Assembly (NCBI RefSeq): GCF_022539665.2
Contig: NC_081337.1
Location: 5,060,679-5,124,678 of the forward strand
DNA length: 64,000 bases
Direction: 5' to 3'
From: Daphnia carinata
Taxonomy: Eukaryota; Arthropoda; Branchiopoda; Diplostraca; Daphniidae
The position numbers and the translations under genes are program-made. Of this stretch, positions 1 to 11,200 are shown piece after piece. Under the pieces are notes generated by a model. That model worked only from the letters and a program-made list of their open reading frames with translations, made no database searches and was not told the DNA's origin. How positions within the stretch are numbered: the stretch's first letter is position 1; the number at the start of each line of letters is the position of its first letter.

Positions 1-972
1 TTTTTTCAAAAAATACGACAACCCATAGACCAGCATTTTTTTAGTCGGCATAATGGCGCCTTCTTTTCCTAAAAAAAAATAATAATAATAAAAAAAAAGA
101 AAAAAAGCTTCGAGTTTGGACCCCTCCTGTGGCGCTGGCCGGTGTAATAACACACGGCTGGTTAAGGTTTATGTACGTATCGGAGTATCGTATTGATGAC
201 GAAGCAATGGCCGGCCAAAAAAGCACACACAGTGCAACACACACACACACAGATCTTTTGCCTGAAAGAAGAGAGAGGCCGACAAATAGGTATAGACTTA
301 CGTCATTCCTTTTTTTTTTTTTAAATCCTTCCTCTTCTACAATATTTTTTTTTTTTGTGTGCGGTGGAAAAAAAAATAAAAAACGATGAAACGGCCGTGC
401 TACACGACACGTATCCCGTTAGGTGTATACTGTTTCGTGTTCTATAGGAGCCAACCAACCAGCATCACACAAATCAAACTCTTCTTTTGACCCTCTTCTT
501 TACTTTAACTTATGCGTCATGTCCCTTTTTTTTTTTTTATTTCGATTTTAAAGAATAGGCTAGTAGTATATTAGCTTCAACGTGAATGGGGGGGTTGTGC
601 GGATGACGTCCAGCAATCAAAAGAAACATCTGGTCCGACCTGACCGGATAGTTTCGTTCCACTTGAGCAGGAAGTTGACACAATCTACAAAAGCCATACC
701 TTTTTATATGCAGGAAGGTGATTCTACTCTATTCCTTTGAGTTTATTCAGAAACATCGTGGTTGGGGTGCAGTTTTTGTTATCGGTCTATTCTTTAAAAA
801 CGACTGTGGTGGTCCATTGCCCAGTTTCATGTCAGGCGCGGTCGCTAGATGGCGTTGCTCACCGGTCGCCTACATTTTTCAAGACGGCACTTTTTTTTTT
901 TTCGATAAACAAAGTGAATAGCCGTCGACATTTGTTTGTCTGGCGAATGCAATTTGAATGTGCGTGTCAACT

Positions 973-976
<4 letters not shown>

Positions 977-1003
<27 letters not shown>
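977..1003. repeat. CA dinucleotide microsatellite
   Basis: About 13 uninterrupted CA units, readable directly. No functional signal is visible around it. Confidence 0.9.
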
Positions 1004-1007
<4 letters not shown>

Positions 1008-1385
1008 TTTATTGACCAACGTACTCTTCTTTTGCATAGCAGCTCTTACGTCCGACACTTTGCACTGGATGCGAATCATATGTGCGACAAACGTTTCAAG
1101 TGCCGTCTTCTTTTCTTTCCTCTTCCCCATCTTATTTGAAAATGGCTTTTTAGTTCTCAGCACTTGGTGAGCAGTTGTACAAGTGGAGGGCACTTGAGTA
1201 TGTAAACAAAGACTTTTCTTGGCCAGCTTTTTCAATTTCGATTCTTATAGTTTGCACACAGTGGCAACTCGTAATAAAAAATTTTTTTTTTTTTTTTTTT
1301 TTATTAAATGCGTTTTGAACGTGATATTAACGACAATTCAATTTCATTGGTCACTTTGGTGTTGCCCGCCCGCATTGAAAACCAA

Positions 1386-1469
1386 ATGTTGTCCGTCTCT
1401 CTTTTCTTTTTGGCTTTGTTGACTTGTGTGTTGTTTGTCTCGGTCGTTCCAACTGGCCCGTACAACCAA
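1386..1469 (+). CDS. Possible signal-peptide exon of long perlecan (weak)
   Basis: An ATG at 1386 opens 28 codons with a strongly hydrophobic stretch (LFFLALLTCVLF) and small residues before a possible cleavage point. It ends in phase 0 at CAA|GTCACA, which fits the phase 0 exon at 3030. Against it, the donor is poor, the n-region has no positive charge, and T-rich intronic DNA often gives hydrophobic translations by chance. It is listed only because the long form needs a signal peptide upstream of 3030 and this is the only phase-compatible candidate I saw. Confidence 0.15.
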
Positions 1470-3029
1470 GTCACAGCGTCAATATTGACCCTTTTCTCTT
1501 TTCCCTCTGTCCGGAGGTGCAACGCCTAAGGGCCGCCCCTTTCTTTGTTCAATGACCAGATTTGAAGTAACCCTGAAAAAAGTCGCATCCGATGAGCAAA
1601 TCTCTTTTTTGGTTTGATTTTTGATCACGTTGTTGGCGCCCAATTTCGAGGTTGGATGGTCTGACATTTAAAACAAAACAAAACAAAAAAAAGTTGGCAT
1701 CGAGTCCAATAGACTCCACCCTCTTGTTCGTGACGTCGATGAGTGGGCGAGAAAGGAAGTCATGCCCTTTTTTCCTAAAAAAAAAAAAAAATGCTCTATT
1801 AAAACAAGAACTTTATCCGGATCTATTAAACAGTTGTAGTGCAAATCTCTAATTTCAATGGAAGCGCTTTATGATTGGACGTCAAGTGCGAACGGAACCT
1901 TTTTGCATAGCTGCTTGTAAATTCACGATGCGTGTGAGCTTGAAAATAGGAGCGGAATCATTGAAAAATGCACCGAGAAAATTTGCTATTTTGAATCAAT
2001 GAATAAAATTCTGTCGAGGAGATAATGCGCTCAACACTCGAAACGCCTCATGTATATTTTTCTTTTTATTGGCTCCTTGTTCGACGCATATTCCCTCATC
2101 ATTTTGTTTTTATTTTTTCTTGGCCATTGCGCGTCACTTTGATGGATCGGCTCCATTCGTCGCCAACGCTTTTTTTTTTTTTCTCTCTCCACTCGAGTCG
2201 TGTAGCGATGCGAAATCTTTTGGAATAAGTCAAGTCAATAAATAGTCGAATGCGCGTTTTTGATGACTGAATTGAAGGAGGGGGGGGGGGAAACGTTTCT
2301 GTGTGTGTGTGTTGATCTAATAGGCGCATGTTTGGGCCATTTGTGTTATCGTGGCGAAAAGACTTGGCCTCTCGAGATGCTCTGCCATTGCTAAATAGAT
2401 ACGGCCAGCCGAGAGAGGAGTGGGCGATAAAAGCAGATGCAATGAAGAAAATGGATGAAAAACGAAAAGAAAAGCAAAAGGCAATTGCGTGAAATGTTTC
2501 TCAGCTGAGAGTTTGCAGACACGAGTTCCAGCATTTTTTTTGTTTGTTTTTTTTTTTTTTTCTTTCTTCCGCCATCCTTTTTCTAGACTCCCATATAAAG
2601 TACAAGTCCTGACGTGGCTCCTTCCTCTTCCTTTGCCTCTTTACGATCGATATCTTGCAACTCTTTTTCTTCATCTCCTCCCGGCGTATCGGTCCATCTT
2701 CCACCGAGAACGGAACCTTAAAAAAAAATGGCTGCGTAGTCGAGTTCGTAGAAAAAAGCCAAACACAGACTAGCATAAAAAAAAAAAGAAAAAAAAAAGG
2801 GAAGTGAGACGTCGAGGATGGCAAAAAAAAAAAAAAAAAAAGAAAAGAAAGATTGAAGATGTTGGCCCGCGCTCTTGGCCGGCTACCAAAAGCGAGCGGA
2901 TCAACAATCGAGACATAGTTGACTAGCATGTAAAACAACGTTGTAGTACACGGTCGTTCTCTCTTTTGTTTGGCACACCGACATGTTTTTAATTGACGTG
3001 GAACTAATGAAAAGACGTTTCGTTTACAG

Positions 3030-3755
3030 GACGATAGCGACTTGGTTTTCGATGAAGACATTTTATCAGATGCTGGAACGTCTTCGCTGGTGGCCAACAG
3101 GCGCGTGAAACGTGAACCTCCGCCGTCGTTGGAGGAACGAGGACACGGACGACATCGTCAGTCGGGCAATGGCAGCAAATTGGCGGCCAAAGGCCTTTGG
3201 ACTGGCCATCACAAGACGAAGAAATCGCACCACGAAGAAGACCAGATGAAGAAACATCATGGCGGCCATCACGTCCTGAAGGCTGGCAAAAATAAAATGG
3301 AGCGCGCCGAACCGGCCAAGAAGAAGCACACGAAACGAAACAGCAAAGTCAAACCGATGGCTGTGGAAATTCTGGCCGATGACGAAGATATGCTGGCCGA
3401 TGGATCGGGCTCAGGAAGTGGCCCGGTTGTTCCTCCACCTCAAAGTGGTAGCACAACTCCCGGCACTCGCAGTAAGTTTCATTTTTTTGCTGTTTTTTTT
3501 TGGATTCTGAAAACAAAAAACAAAAACAAATCAAATGAATTGATGATTAATGCCATTGCATAAATGCAGAGGTGTATCGATGCTCGTTGCTCATTCAAGA
3601 GCCTTACAACGAAGAGTTGGGCGATCGATTCAGCGATGATTTCACTGATGTGTCTGAACGTTTCAATACGGCCATTGAACAAATTTATCAAACCGTGCCC
3701 GGTACTCAGACGGCCACCGTTCAAACATTCGAGTAAGTCTTCCTATTTTATTTTA

Positions 3756-3787
<32 letters not shown>

Positions 3788-3985
3788 AAATTTAACTAAT
3801 AAATATTGAACAAATTGAAAGGCGGACGAGCCAATTGTCGCTAACGAAAGTCAACTTTGACGTTGAATCGCAAGATTTCGACGAAGAGAAGATAATCGAA
3901 GAGACGCTGCGTTCGGCCATCCGAAACGGCCAAGTTGGTTCATTTTTCGTGGAAAGCGAAGGATTCACGTTCCGGCCCGTCACTG
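3030..3985 (+). CDS. trol: Perlecan domain I: Ser-Gly acidic region and SEA module
   Basis: Exons 3030-3471 (phase 0 in, phase 1 out), 3570-3732 and 3822-3985. The first exon encodes an acidic start, then a very basic His/Lys-rich stretch ([17 protein letters not shown]), a furin-like RVKR at 3102-3113, and an acidic cluster followed by GSGSGSG near 3400-3423. Ser-Gly next to acidic residues is the classical glycosaminoglycan attachment context, so this is the likely heparan sulfate site. Exons 2-3 form a SEA module; its end, [14 protein letters not shown], aligns with the end of the human perlecan SEA (SYVTSPQGFQFR). Residues about 1-256, counting from 3030. Confidence 0.85.
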
Positions 3986-5166
3986 GTAATCCCGACTCTT
4001 ATTTGTTTTTGTTTTTTTTAATAACCGGCCAATGTTGTTGATTGATCTAGGGCCGTCGATTAGTCCCATAGATCCCGAAGATCCCGAACTTACGGAAGAT
4101 TGTGACGTTCCATGTAAATCGGGTGGCGAATGCGTTCGTTTAGATCAGCGTTGTGACGGCACCGAAGATTGCCAAGACGGATCGGATGAGGATGGATGCG
4201 GTAAGTCATTTTCTTCATCTTTTGTTTTTTTTTCAAATTTTTTTTTTTTTTTTTGTTTGATGTGTTTTTAGATATCGATAAAAAAAAAAAAACGGACAAT
4301 GGTGGGCGTTGGAATGGCTCTTTTTTTGTTGTTGTTGTTTTTGGAAGAGTAATATCTCTTCATCATTCCTTCATCGTCCTCCTCCCATTCGAACCTTTTC
4401 TTGTTGTATCTTTTGAATTTGTTTATTTTTATTTTTTTTTTTTGGGGGGGGGAAGGCTGGTTTGATTGTAATCATCTCGAGTTTCATCACTCAACGATGG
4501 TCCGTAGACGTGATCATAAACAACACGTCAGGATGAAAATGGAAAAGGCTGAAGGGATGAACATAAAAGAAATAGGGGGGAATGCAGCCATTTCGTAGAA
4601 CGCGCATGGTCCCCTCGAAAAAAAGAAAGAAAAAAAAGAAAACGAAAGAAAATTTGGGTTTTATCTCAAGCCTCTCGATAATGTAATGAAAAAGAAAAAA
4701 AAAAGATGGACAGGCGATTTGTTAGTGTTGACAGAGAGGAACACCCGTCCCGGCTTGTTTCAATACACTTAACAAGAGCAACACGATCCAGCTGGGCCCA
4801 CAATGGGCAGGACATCCGCACCTTTTTTCTTTTTCTTTTTTTTTTTGAAATGCCTTTTGAAATGTGTTCATCTTTTCGATGCAATTAGTTAGTGAATGTT
4901 GCAACTAATTGGAACACAACGTTGTTTTTTTTTTAATTGAAACAGGGCCGCTATCTCAACCCGGCCAACCTGAGCCAGAAGAATTGGATTGCCGCGGTGA
5001 CATCAAATCGAAATGCCGAGGATTGAACAATCAATTCTATTGCGAGGAACATCAATGCGATGGAATTGTCAAATGTCCAGAAGGCGACGACGAAGAGAAT
5101 TGTCCCATTTTAGTGACGAGCACCAGCCCTCCGGCTCCACCTCCCACAGCAGCCCCAACCACTCCC

Positions 5167-5200
<34 letters not shown>

Positions 5201-8200
5201 CGACATTGGCCCCAACAACAACGACAACTACAGAGGCTCCCCTGCCAACTGGTAATTCGAAAATTAAAATTTTTTTTCCATTTCTTTTTTTTTTTTTTTA
5301 AGATGAAAGAGAAAGTTATGAATAATTCTGAATGAAATAATACGTTTAAAGAGTTGTCAAATGCAAGTAAGGAAATGGTGTACGTGGGTGTGAAACCGGA
5401 CGCACCTTTTTTGTTTTCAAAAAGAGAATGGGCCAATGATGCCATCATCTCAACGTGGATAGACGACATTTTTGCGCTCACGAATATTTCCGTTTCCTTT
5501 TTGGACTGCACTGTGTGCGCAAATGACTCATAGGTCAAGCAGAGATAAAGAAAAAGAAAGAAAGAAAGAAAGGGTAGTGTGTGTGCTGGACAACAACGAC
5601 TGGGGACGATGGGGTTGGTCAAATGAATGATCGAGTCCTCGCCGATGGCAGATGGAATTTGTTTACATCAGCCGATTTCCGTTTGAGAGGGTCAACGTAA
5701 TCATTTGTATGAAACGATGATGGATGACTTTGTTTCGTTATCGTATCATGTCCGGCTCATATTTTTTTTTTTTTTTTGATAGAAACGACTTTTTAATAGC
5801 TGATTGATTAGCACGTCCCGTTTCCTCGTGTTTGTAATGTTTTCTCTTTTGCGCATTGACACAAAGGTTGCCCTCAGGACCAGTTCAGCTGCGATGGCCG
5901 ATGCCTGCCCTTCACCGTCTTTTGTGATGGCCGTGCCGATTGTTTGGATGGAGGGGATGAAAGCGATTGCCCCGTCATTGGTAAGTCTCTCGATTTTCGT
6001 TTTTTATTGGTCCTGATTGAAATGTGTGGAAAAAACATTGACGACAAAGCGGCTGCCAAAGTGAGAATGTAACGTCATCTGGCGGTGCGTCTGAGTCGCT
6101 CTGTCTCGTCACCTGATGCCCGTCGTTGACGTCAGTCATTTCCATGGAAATTAGACATCCGCTTTTCCCCTTTTTGATTGCCCTTTTGTTTCCTCGGTGC
6201 CATAGACGCCGGTCAAAGGTCTTTTCCAATGTTTCCATTTTTGTTTTTTCTTTTGTTTTTTTTTTTTACCTGCCGAAATTAGAAATTTTTTTTTGGGGGG
6301 GCTGGCAACAAGTTCACGTTCTAAATGTGGGTCGGTGCCTCATCCCTGAACGAAAAACTTTTGACAAAAGATTCCACGGACGAGCCAAATGTCACGAAGA
6401 CACGAAATGTGTGGAATGCGCACCGCAATGAGTCGGCGAAATGAAGACGCAAACGCATAAAGGGCGTCTTCCCACCGTTCGTGCGCTCTCACCTCACACA
6501 CACACACACCGTTGAAAAAAGAAAAGAAAATGGGTTGTGTGTGTACGTACGTAGGGTTTCTCTACACACGTTGTAGGGTCTTTTTTTTTTCTCTAGTGAT
6601 TCGTAACGTGGTTGATGATGTTGTCCCACTGGCTGCAACTGAGAAATCGTCAGGCAGTTTAACTCTTTTCTCTTATTATTTGCCCAAGGATTTCAAGTCG
6701 CTGTTGCCAACGCTCTTTTCTTCTATATTCTTTTTCTTTTTTCCTTTTTTTCTTTTATACGTGTGACGTACAAAGGCTTCGGATGTCATCATCCAGCCGG
6801 AAAAGAAAAACGCAAAAGAGTTAGACAGAAAAATAAAGGAACATGAAATAAAGGACAAATATATATAAAAAAAAGAAAAAAGAAAGAAATCTCAGCGTGA
6901 AGAAGCTCGTTGTAATGGAGCACAACGGGGACAAGTGTCTAATAAATATTCGATGCAATCGACTATGGATACTGGTCGAAATGAAGTAGCAGTTGATGCA
7001 TAGGCGATGCGCAGCAGCAAAAGAAGTTGTTGCCTTGCCGAAATCAAAGAAGGAAGAAGAAGAAGAAGAAAAAAAAAGGGCGGGTTGGTGCTCGGCTGCG
7101 TTCATCAATCCACTCATCAGTCCGACTCTGACCGTCTCCAGCTCCGGTTTGCTCCCCTCTTCTTCTTCTTCTTCCTCCTCCTCTATCGTGTCGATTCACA
7201 ATTTCGTTCGGCTCGTACACAAAAGCTAAAGGTGTTAAGGCATCCGATCGTGTCTGACCTCAATCTCAGTCGTGTGTAGTGAATTGTGCCGCCCCTTAAA
7301 AACTTATCGCTGTAAAATCAAAATTGTGCACCCCTTTCGCTGTAGACTTTCGTTCGATTGCCGTTGTGCACGGGCAAACGAATAAAAACAAAGGGGATGA
7401 TGTATTATTGAATGATGATTTCCCTGTTGGTGGTTGAACGCTAGACCGCAAGCAACGGCAAGGATCCCCCTCCTCGGGGCAGAAAAAAAAGGAGGGACGC
7501 AAAACGTTCAACAAAAGGAAGCGCATACAACGCTGTTGTTGTTGTTGTTGGTTCGTAATGGGACGCAATTGAGGCCCCCCCAGTGCGTTAGCCAACAACA
7601 ATTTGGCCCCTAGTTTTCCTTCGTTTCCCTTTTACTCTTGCGCTTATGATTCGTGATTGTTCGTGATCGGCCTTTCGTCAGCCAATCAACTTTTCTTTCT
7701 TTGTTTATGCTCGGCACAGAAACATGGGAATCACGCGTGATCCGGCCTAATCTTTGGCGTCAGTTGCGTTTTTTTTTTTTCGTTTTTTTTCAGCGGCTTT
7801 TCATCGTTCCATCGGTCGTGGCTTTATCATCCGACTCTCGAGAAAAATTATCACGAATTTTTTGTTTTTGTTTTGTTTCAAAGCGTTGCATTTTGCTGTT
7901 GCAGTCAGTTTTGGTAGGGGAGCGGTTGAACTCGTCGTTTTTTTTTTGTTTTTAGCCTCTGCGTTCCGCATCCATTTACATTTCTGATCGGATTCGGTTT
8001 GAACGAGACGCGGACGGGCGAGAAATTTAATTCCGCGCTCGCCACTGCTCTTGAACTGCAGCCGTGCGTTTCTTGTTTGTTGTGATCCAATCCAACAAAA
8101 TTCTCCCCCACCCCATTTGTTTTTTGTTTTTTTGTGGTGGCCCAGTTTTTGTGCACGTCGGCTGACTTGACTGAATTATTATTAAAACGGACGTGCAGTC

Positions 8201-11200
8201 AGTTGGTCCATTCTCGTGTCGTTTCTTCACATTTCCAAAACGTTCAATTAAACAAAAAGAAGAAAGAGAATTTTTTTGCGTTTGGTGGACACGATGAAAA
8301 CGGCATTTGGCTCGTTTGCCTTGTGCGTGATTGTGGTGGTGACGTTGTCGTCGGCCGTTCTGGCTCAGAAAGGTCGCAAAAATGGCCGCAATGCCAAGCT
8401 AATTGGAGGTAGTATATTTTATTTTTGTTTTGTTTGTACACTCAACTTGTTGTTCGTGTGTGTTTGCAAAGGCGGTATTTTATGGCCCGGCGCTACAGCG
8501 TTATCTTATTTTGTTTTGTCTAAATCCCCGTAGAATGCCAAAGTGGCGAGTTCAAGTGTCGAAACAACCAATGCATCTCCAACGATCAGGTGTGCGACAA
8601 GTACGCCGACTGTCCCGATAAAGAAGACGAAGAAAACTGTTCATTTGGTAAGTCACCATTTGCATTTGATGCGGACTGCCTGCGGAAACTGACGTTGCTA
8701 AGCAAAGACGCTTTATGTCTCTTATCTTATTTCTGGCCATACACACACACACACTCACACACACGCTCGAAAACAAAAACAAAACAATAAAAAAAGAAAA
8801 AGGGCGGCCAGAAATAAGAGCGTGTCCGTTGTTTGACTCGTGATGTTGCTTGTTTGTCTACTGTCGTTGGAATTAACACCTTCCTTAAAACAATAAATAA
8901 AACCTCCCCTACCCGAAAAAAAAACAAAACAAACAAAACAAATGATGGCATGGCTCCTGCATCCAAAATTCAGAACCGCCACCTACACCGGCGGTTTGCC
9001 AAGGCTTTCAATGTGCTGATGGAACGACGTGCCTGAGTGATGCCTCGCTGCTGTGCGATAGCCGGGCCGATTGCCCCGATTTTTCCGACGAGTTGAATTG
9101 CCCTCAACCACCAGCTCCAGGTACGTTTCTGTTGTGTGTGTGTGTACATGTTTTTTTGTGTGGCCGCAGCTTTTTAAAAAAAAAAAACGGCTGGAACGGG
9201 TGAGTTTATTTTTGCCCGTTTTCGTTTGTAAACTGAATGTGGATGAGCTGCTAAACTCGTCCTTTTTTGGCTGTGCATTCGAGGAAGACAAACAGAAGCT
9301 TGTGCATGAATTGCATTGTAATTAAAAACTAAACTAAAATTTCATGGTTTTAATGATGGATTGAATTTGATGTGATGGAGCAGAAATGACGTCAACGTTT
9401 GTATTTTTTCAGGACCCGAGCCGTGCCAGGCCGGCGAGTTTCAGTGCAAGAGGGACAAGACTTGCATCGCCATCGCTCTGCGCTGCGATGGAAGAGACGA
9501 CTGTCGGGATGGTAGCGACGAAATTGGATGTCGTAAGTGACAATTCATTTTCTTGTTTGTTTTTTTTTTAAATTGTTGTTGTTTAAAAAAAAAAAAAAAA
9601 AAAATGATGTGCCCTTTCCGCCATGTCTGTCCCGCTACCAACCCACAAAGAAATGGGACATGTGTGTGCAGAGAATCACGATGGTTAACAACATGCCTAG
9701 TAGCGTCATCATTTAATCACGTTGCATTTTCCATTGATATTCTTCATTTGACAAATAATAATTGCAAGTTCATGAGAGCGTAGATTAATCACGAAGCAAA
9801 ATCTCGTGTTTGTCAAATTGCTTGGGCAAATTGCATTTCTGTAAGCGTTAGCGAATGGAACCAGCGGCCATCTTGACGCTAACGCGATTTTCTTTCGATA
9901 TCTAAAACGTTATTTTGTCGATGCAGTGTGCAACAAGAACCAATGGCAATGCGATTTCGGCTCGTGCATCGACGGTCAACTGCGATGCGATGGCAAAGTG
10001 GACTGCCCAACGGACCAGTCGGACGAGGCCAACTGCCGTAAGTCGCACGCCTTTCAAATCTCTTTGCTGGCATGAAAATTGCGTCTCTGATCTTAACGTT
10101 GGCATCCAATCTAAAACGGCCTCATTTTTGCTTTTATTATTTTGCATGCTTCCCCCCTTTGAATCCAATGGCTTTTACACTAACGAAAATGGCGATAAAC
10201 CCTTGACGTGGCCTGTTGAAATGTGCCAGCAGCTTCGCTGTGCCCGAGCAATCAATTCAAATGTTTGTCGTCTGGCCGGCCGGTGCTGGTGGCCGGTGGC
10301 TTCACCACCAAAGCCCAATGCATTCCACTGTGGCAAAAATGCGATTCGATCGCCGATTGCGCCGACGGTTCCGACGAATTGGATTGCGGTACATCGCCTC
10401 TCTCTTTATCTGATATAACTCTGGTGGCTTTGCCTTCCTTGCAACTTATGAATTTTAATTCTTGCTTGAAAAAAATTGATGGCCTGACTGCTTAACCCAA
10501 CGGGCTTTCGTCATTGACTACACGCATGACGTTGCTGCAACGCCGACCGACCGTCAAACTCGACAACGAACAAAAACGATGTAGACAGAGACTGCCCCGA
10601 CAATCTGTTTCATTGCGGTAACGGCCTTTGCTTGCCCGTCTCGGCCCGATGCAATATGGTCATCGAGTGTCCCAACGCGGCAGACGAGTACCTCTGTCAG
10701 GGTATTTTTTTTTTCAAGCATCGCTTTTTTTTCATCTTCGTTTGCGTCTGCCTAATGGCGTCGACGACGTCCCTCCGCTTCGACGAACTTGGGGCCATTT
10801 TTGCATTTGGTGATGGTTGGCTTAGTTGATGTTTTCAGTTTTTTTTTTAGCTTTGCCGATCGACTTTATCGTGAGTGAACTCATTTATTCCGCCCCGCTA
10901 TAAAACTATAAAACGGGTAGGGGGATAGAGCTAAAAGGATAGGGTCAGGTAATGATGACGCATTGTGATGGGATTTTGAGCTCGCATAAGACGAAAAAAA
11001 AAAAAAAAAAGGGAGGAGTCTGTTCAAGTCTGGGGACGGCAGTGGGGGAGAAAAGTGATGCCGTTCTGGATCCGATTTCGAATGTACACGTAGCGCCCGT
11101 TGTTCGTTCTATCGGAAAAATCTTGACCTGAATTTCTTGCCATGCGGGGGGGTTCAGTCACGCTGTAATCGTTTGGGCTTTATATTACAGTTTTCTTTCC

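Larger units (their letters stand above)
1..3029. other. Upstream / first-intron sequence of perlecan
   Basis: T- and A-homopolymer-rich DNA with no coding segment I can support beyond the weak candidate at 1386-1469. It contains short CA tracts at about 231-251 and 977-1003. It ends at a good acceptor (tttacag) at 3029, so it is intronic at least at its right end. The real first exon of the long perlecan transcript may lie further left, outside the window. Confidence 0.6.

Noticed and set aside
41-250. Minus-strand open frame with a signal-peptide-like start
   Set aside because: It arises from CA/GT repeat and T-rich sequence, lacks splice support and has no recognisable domain.
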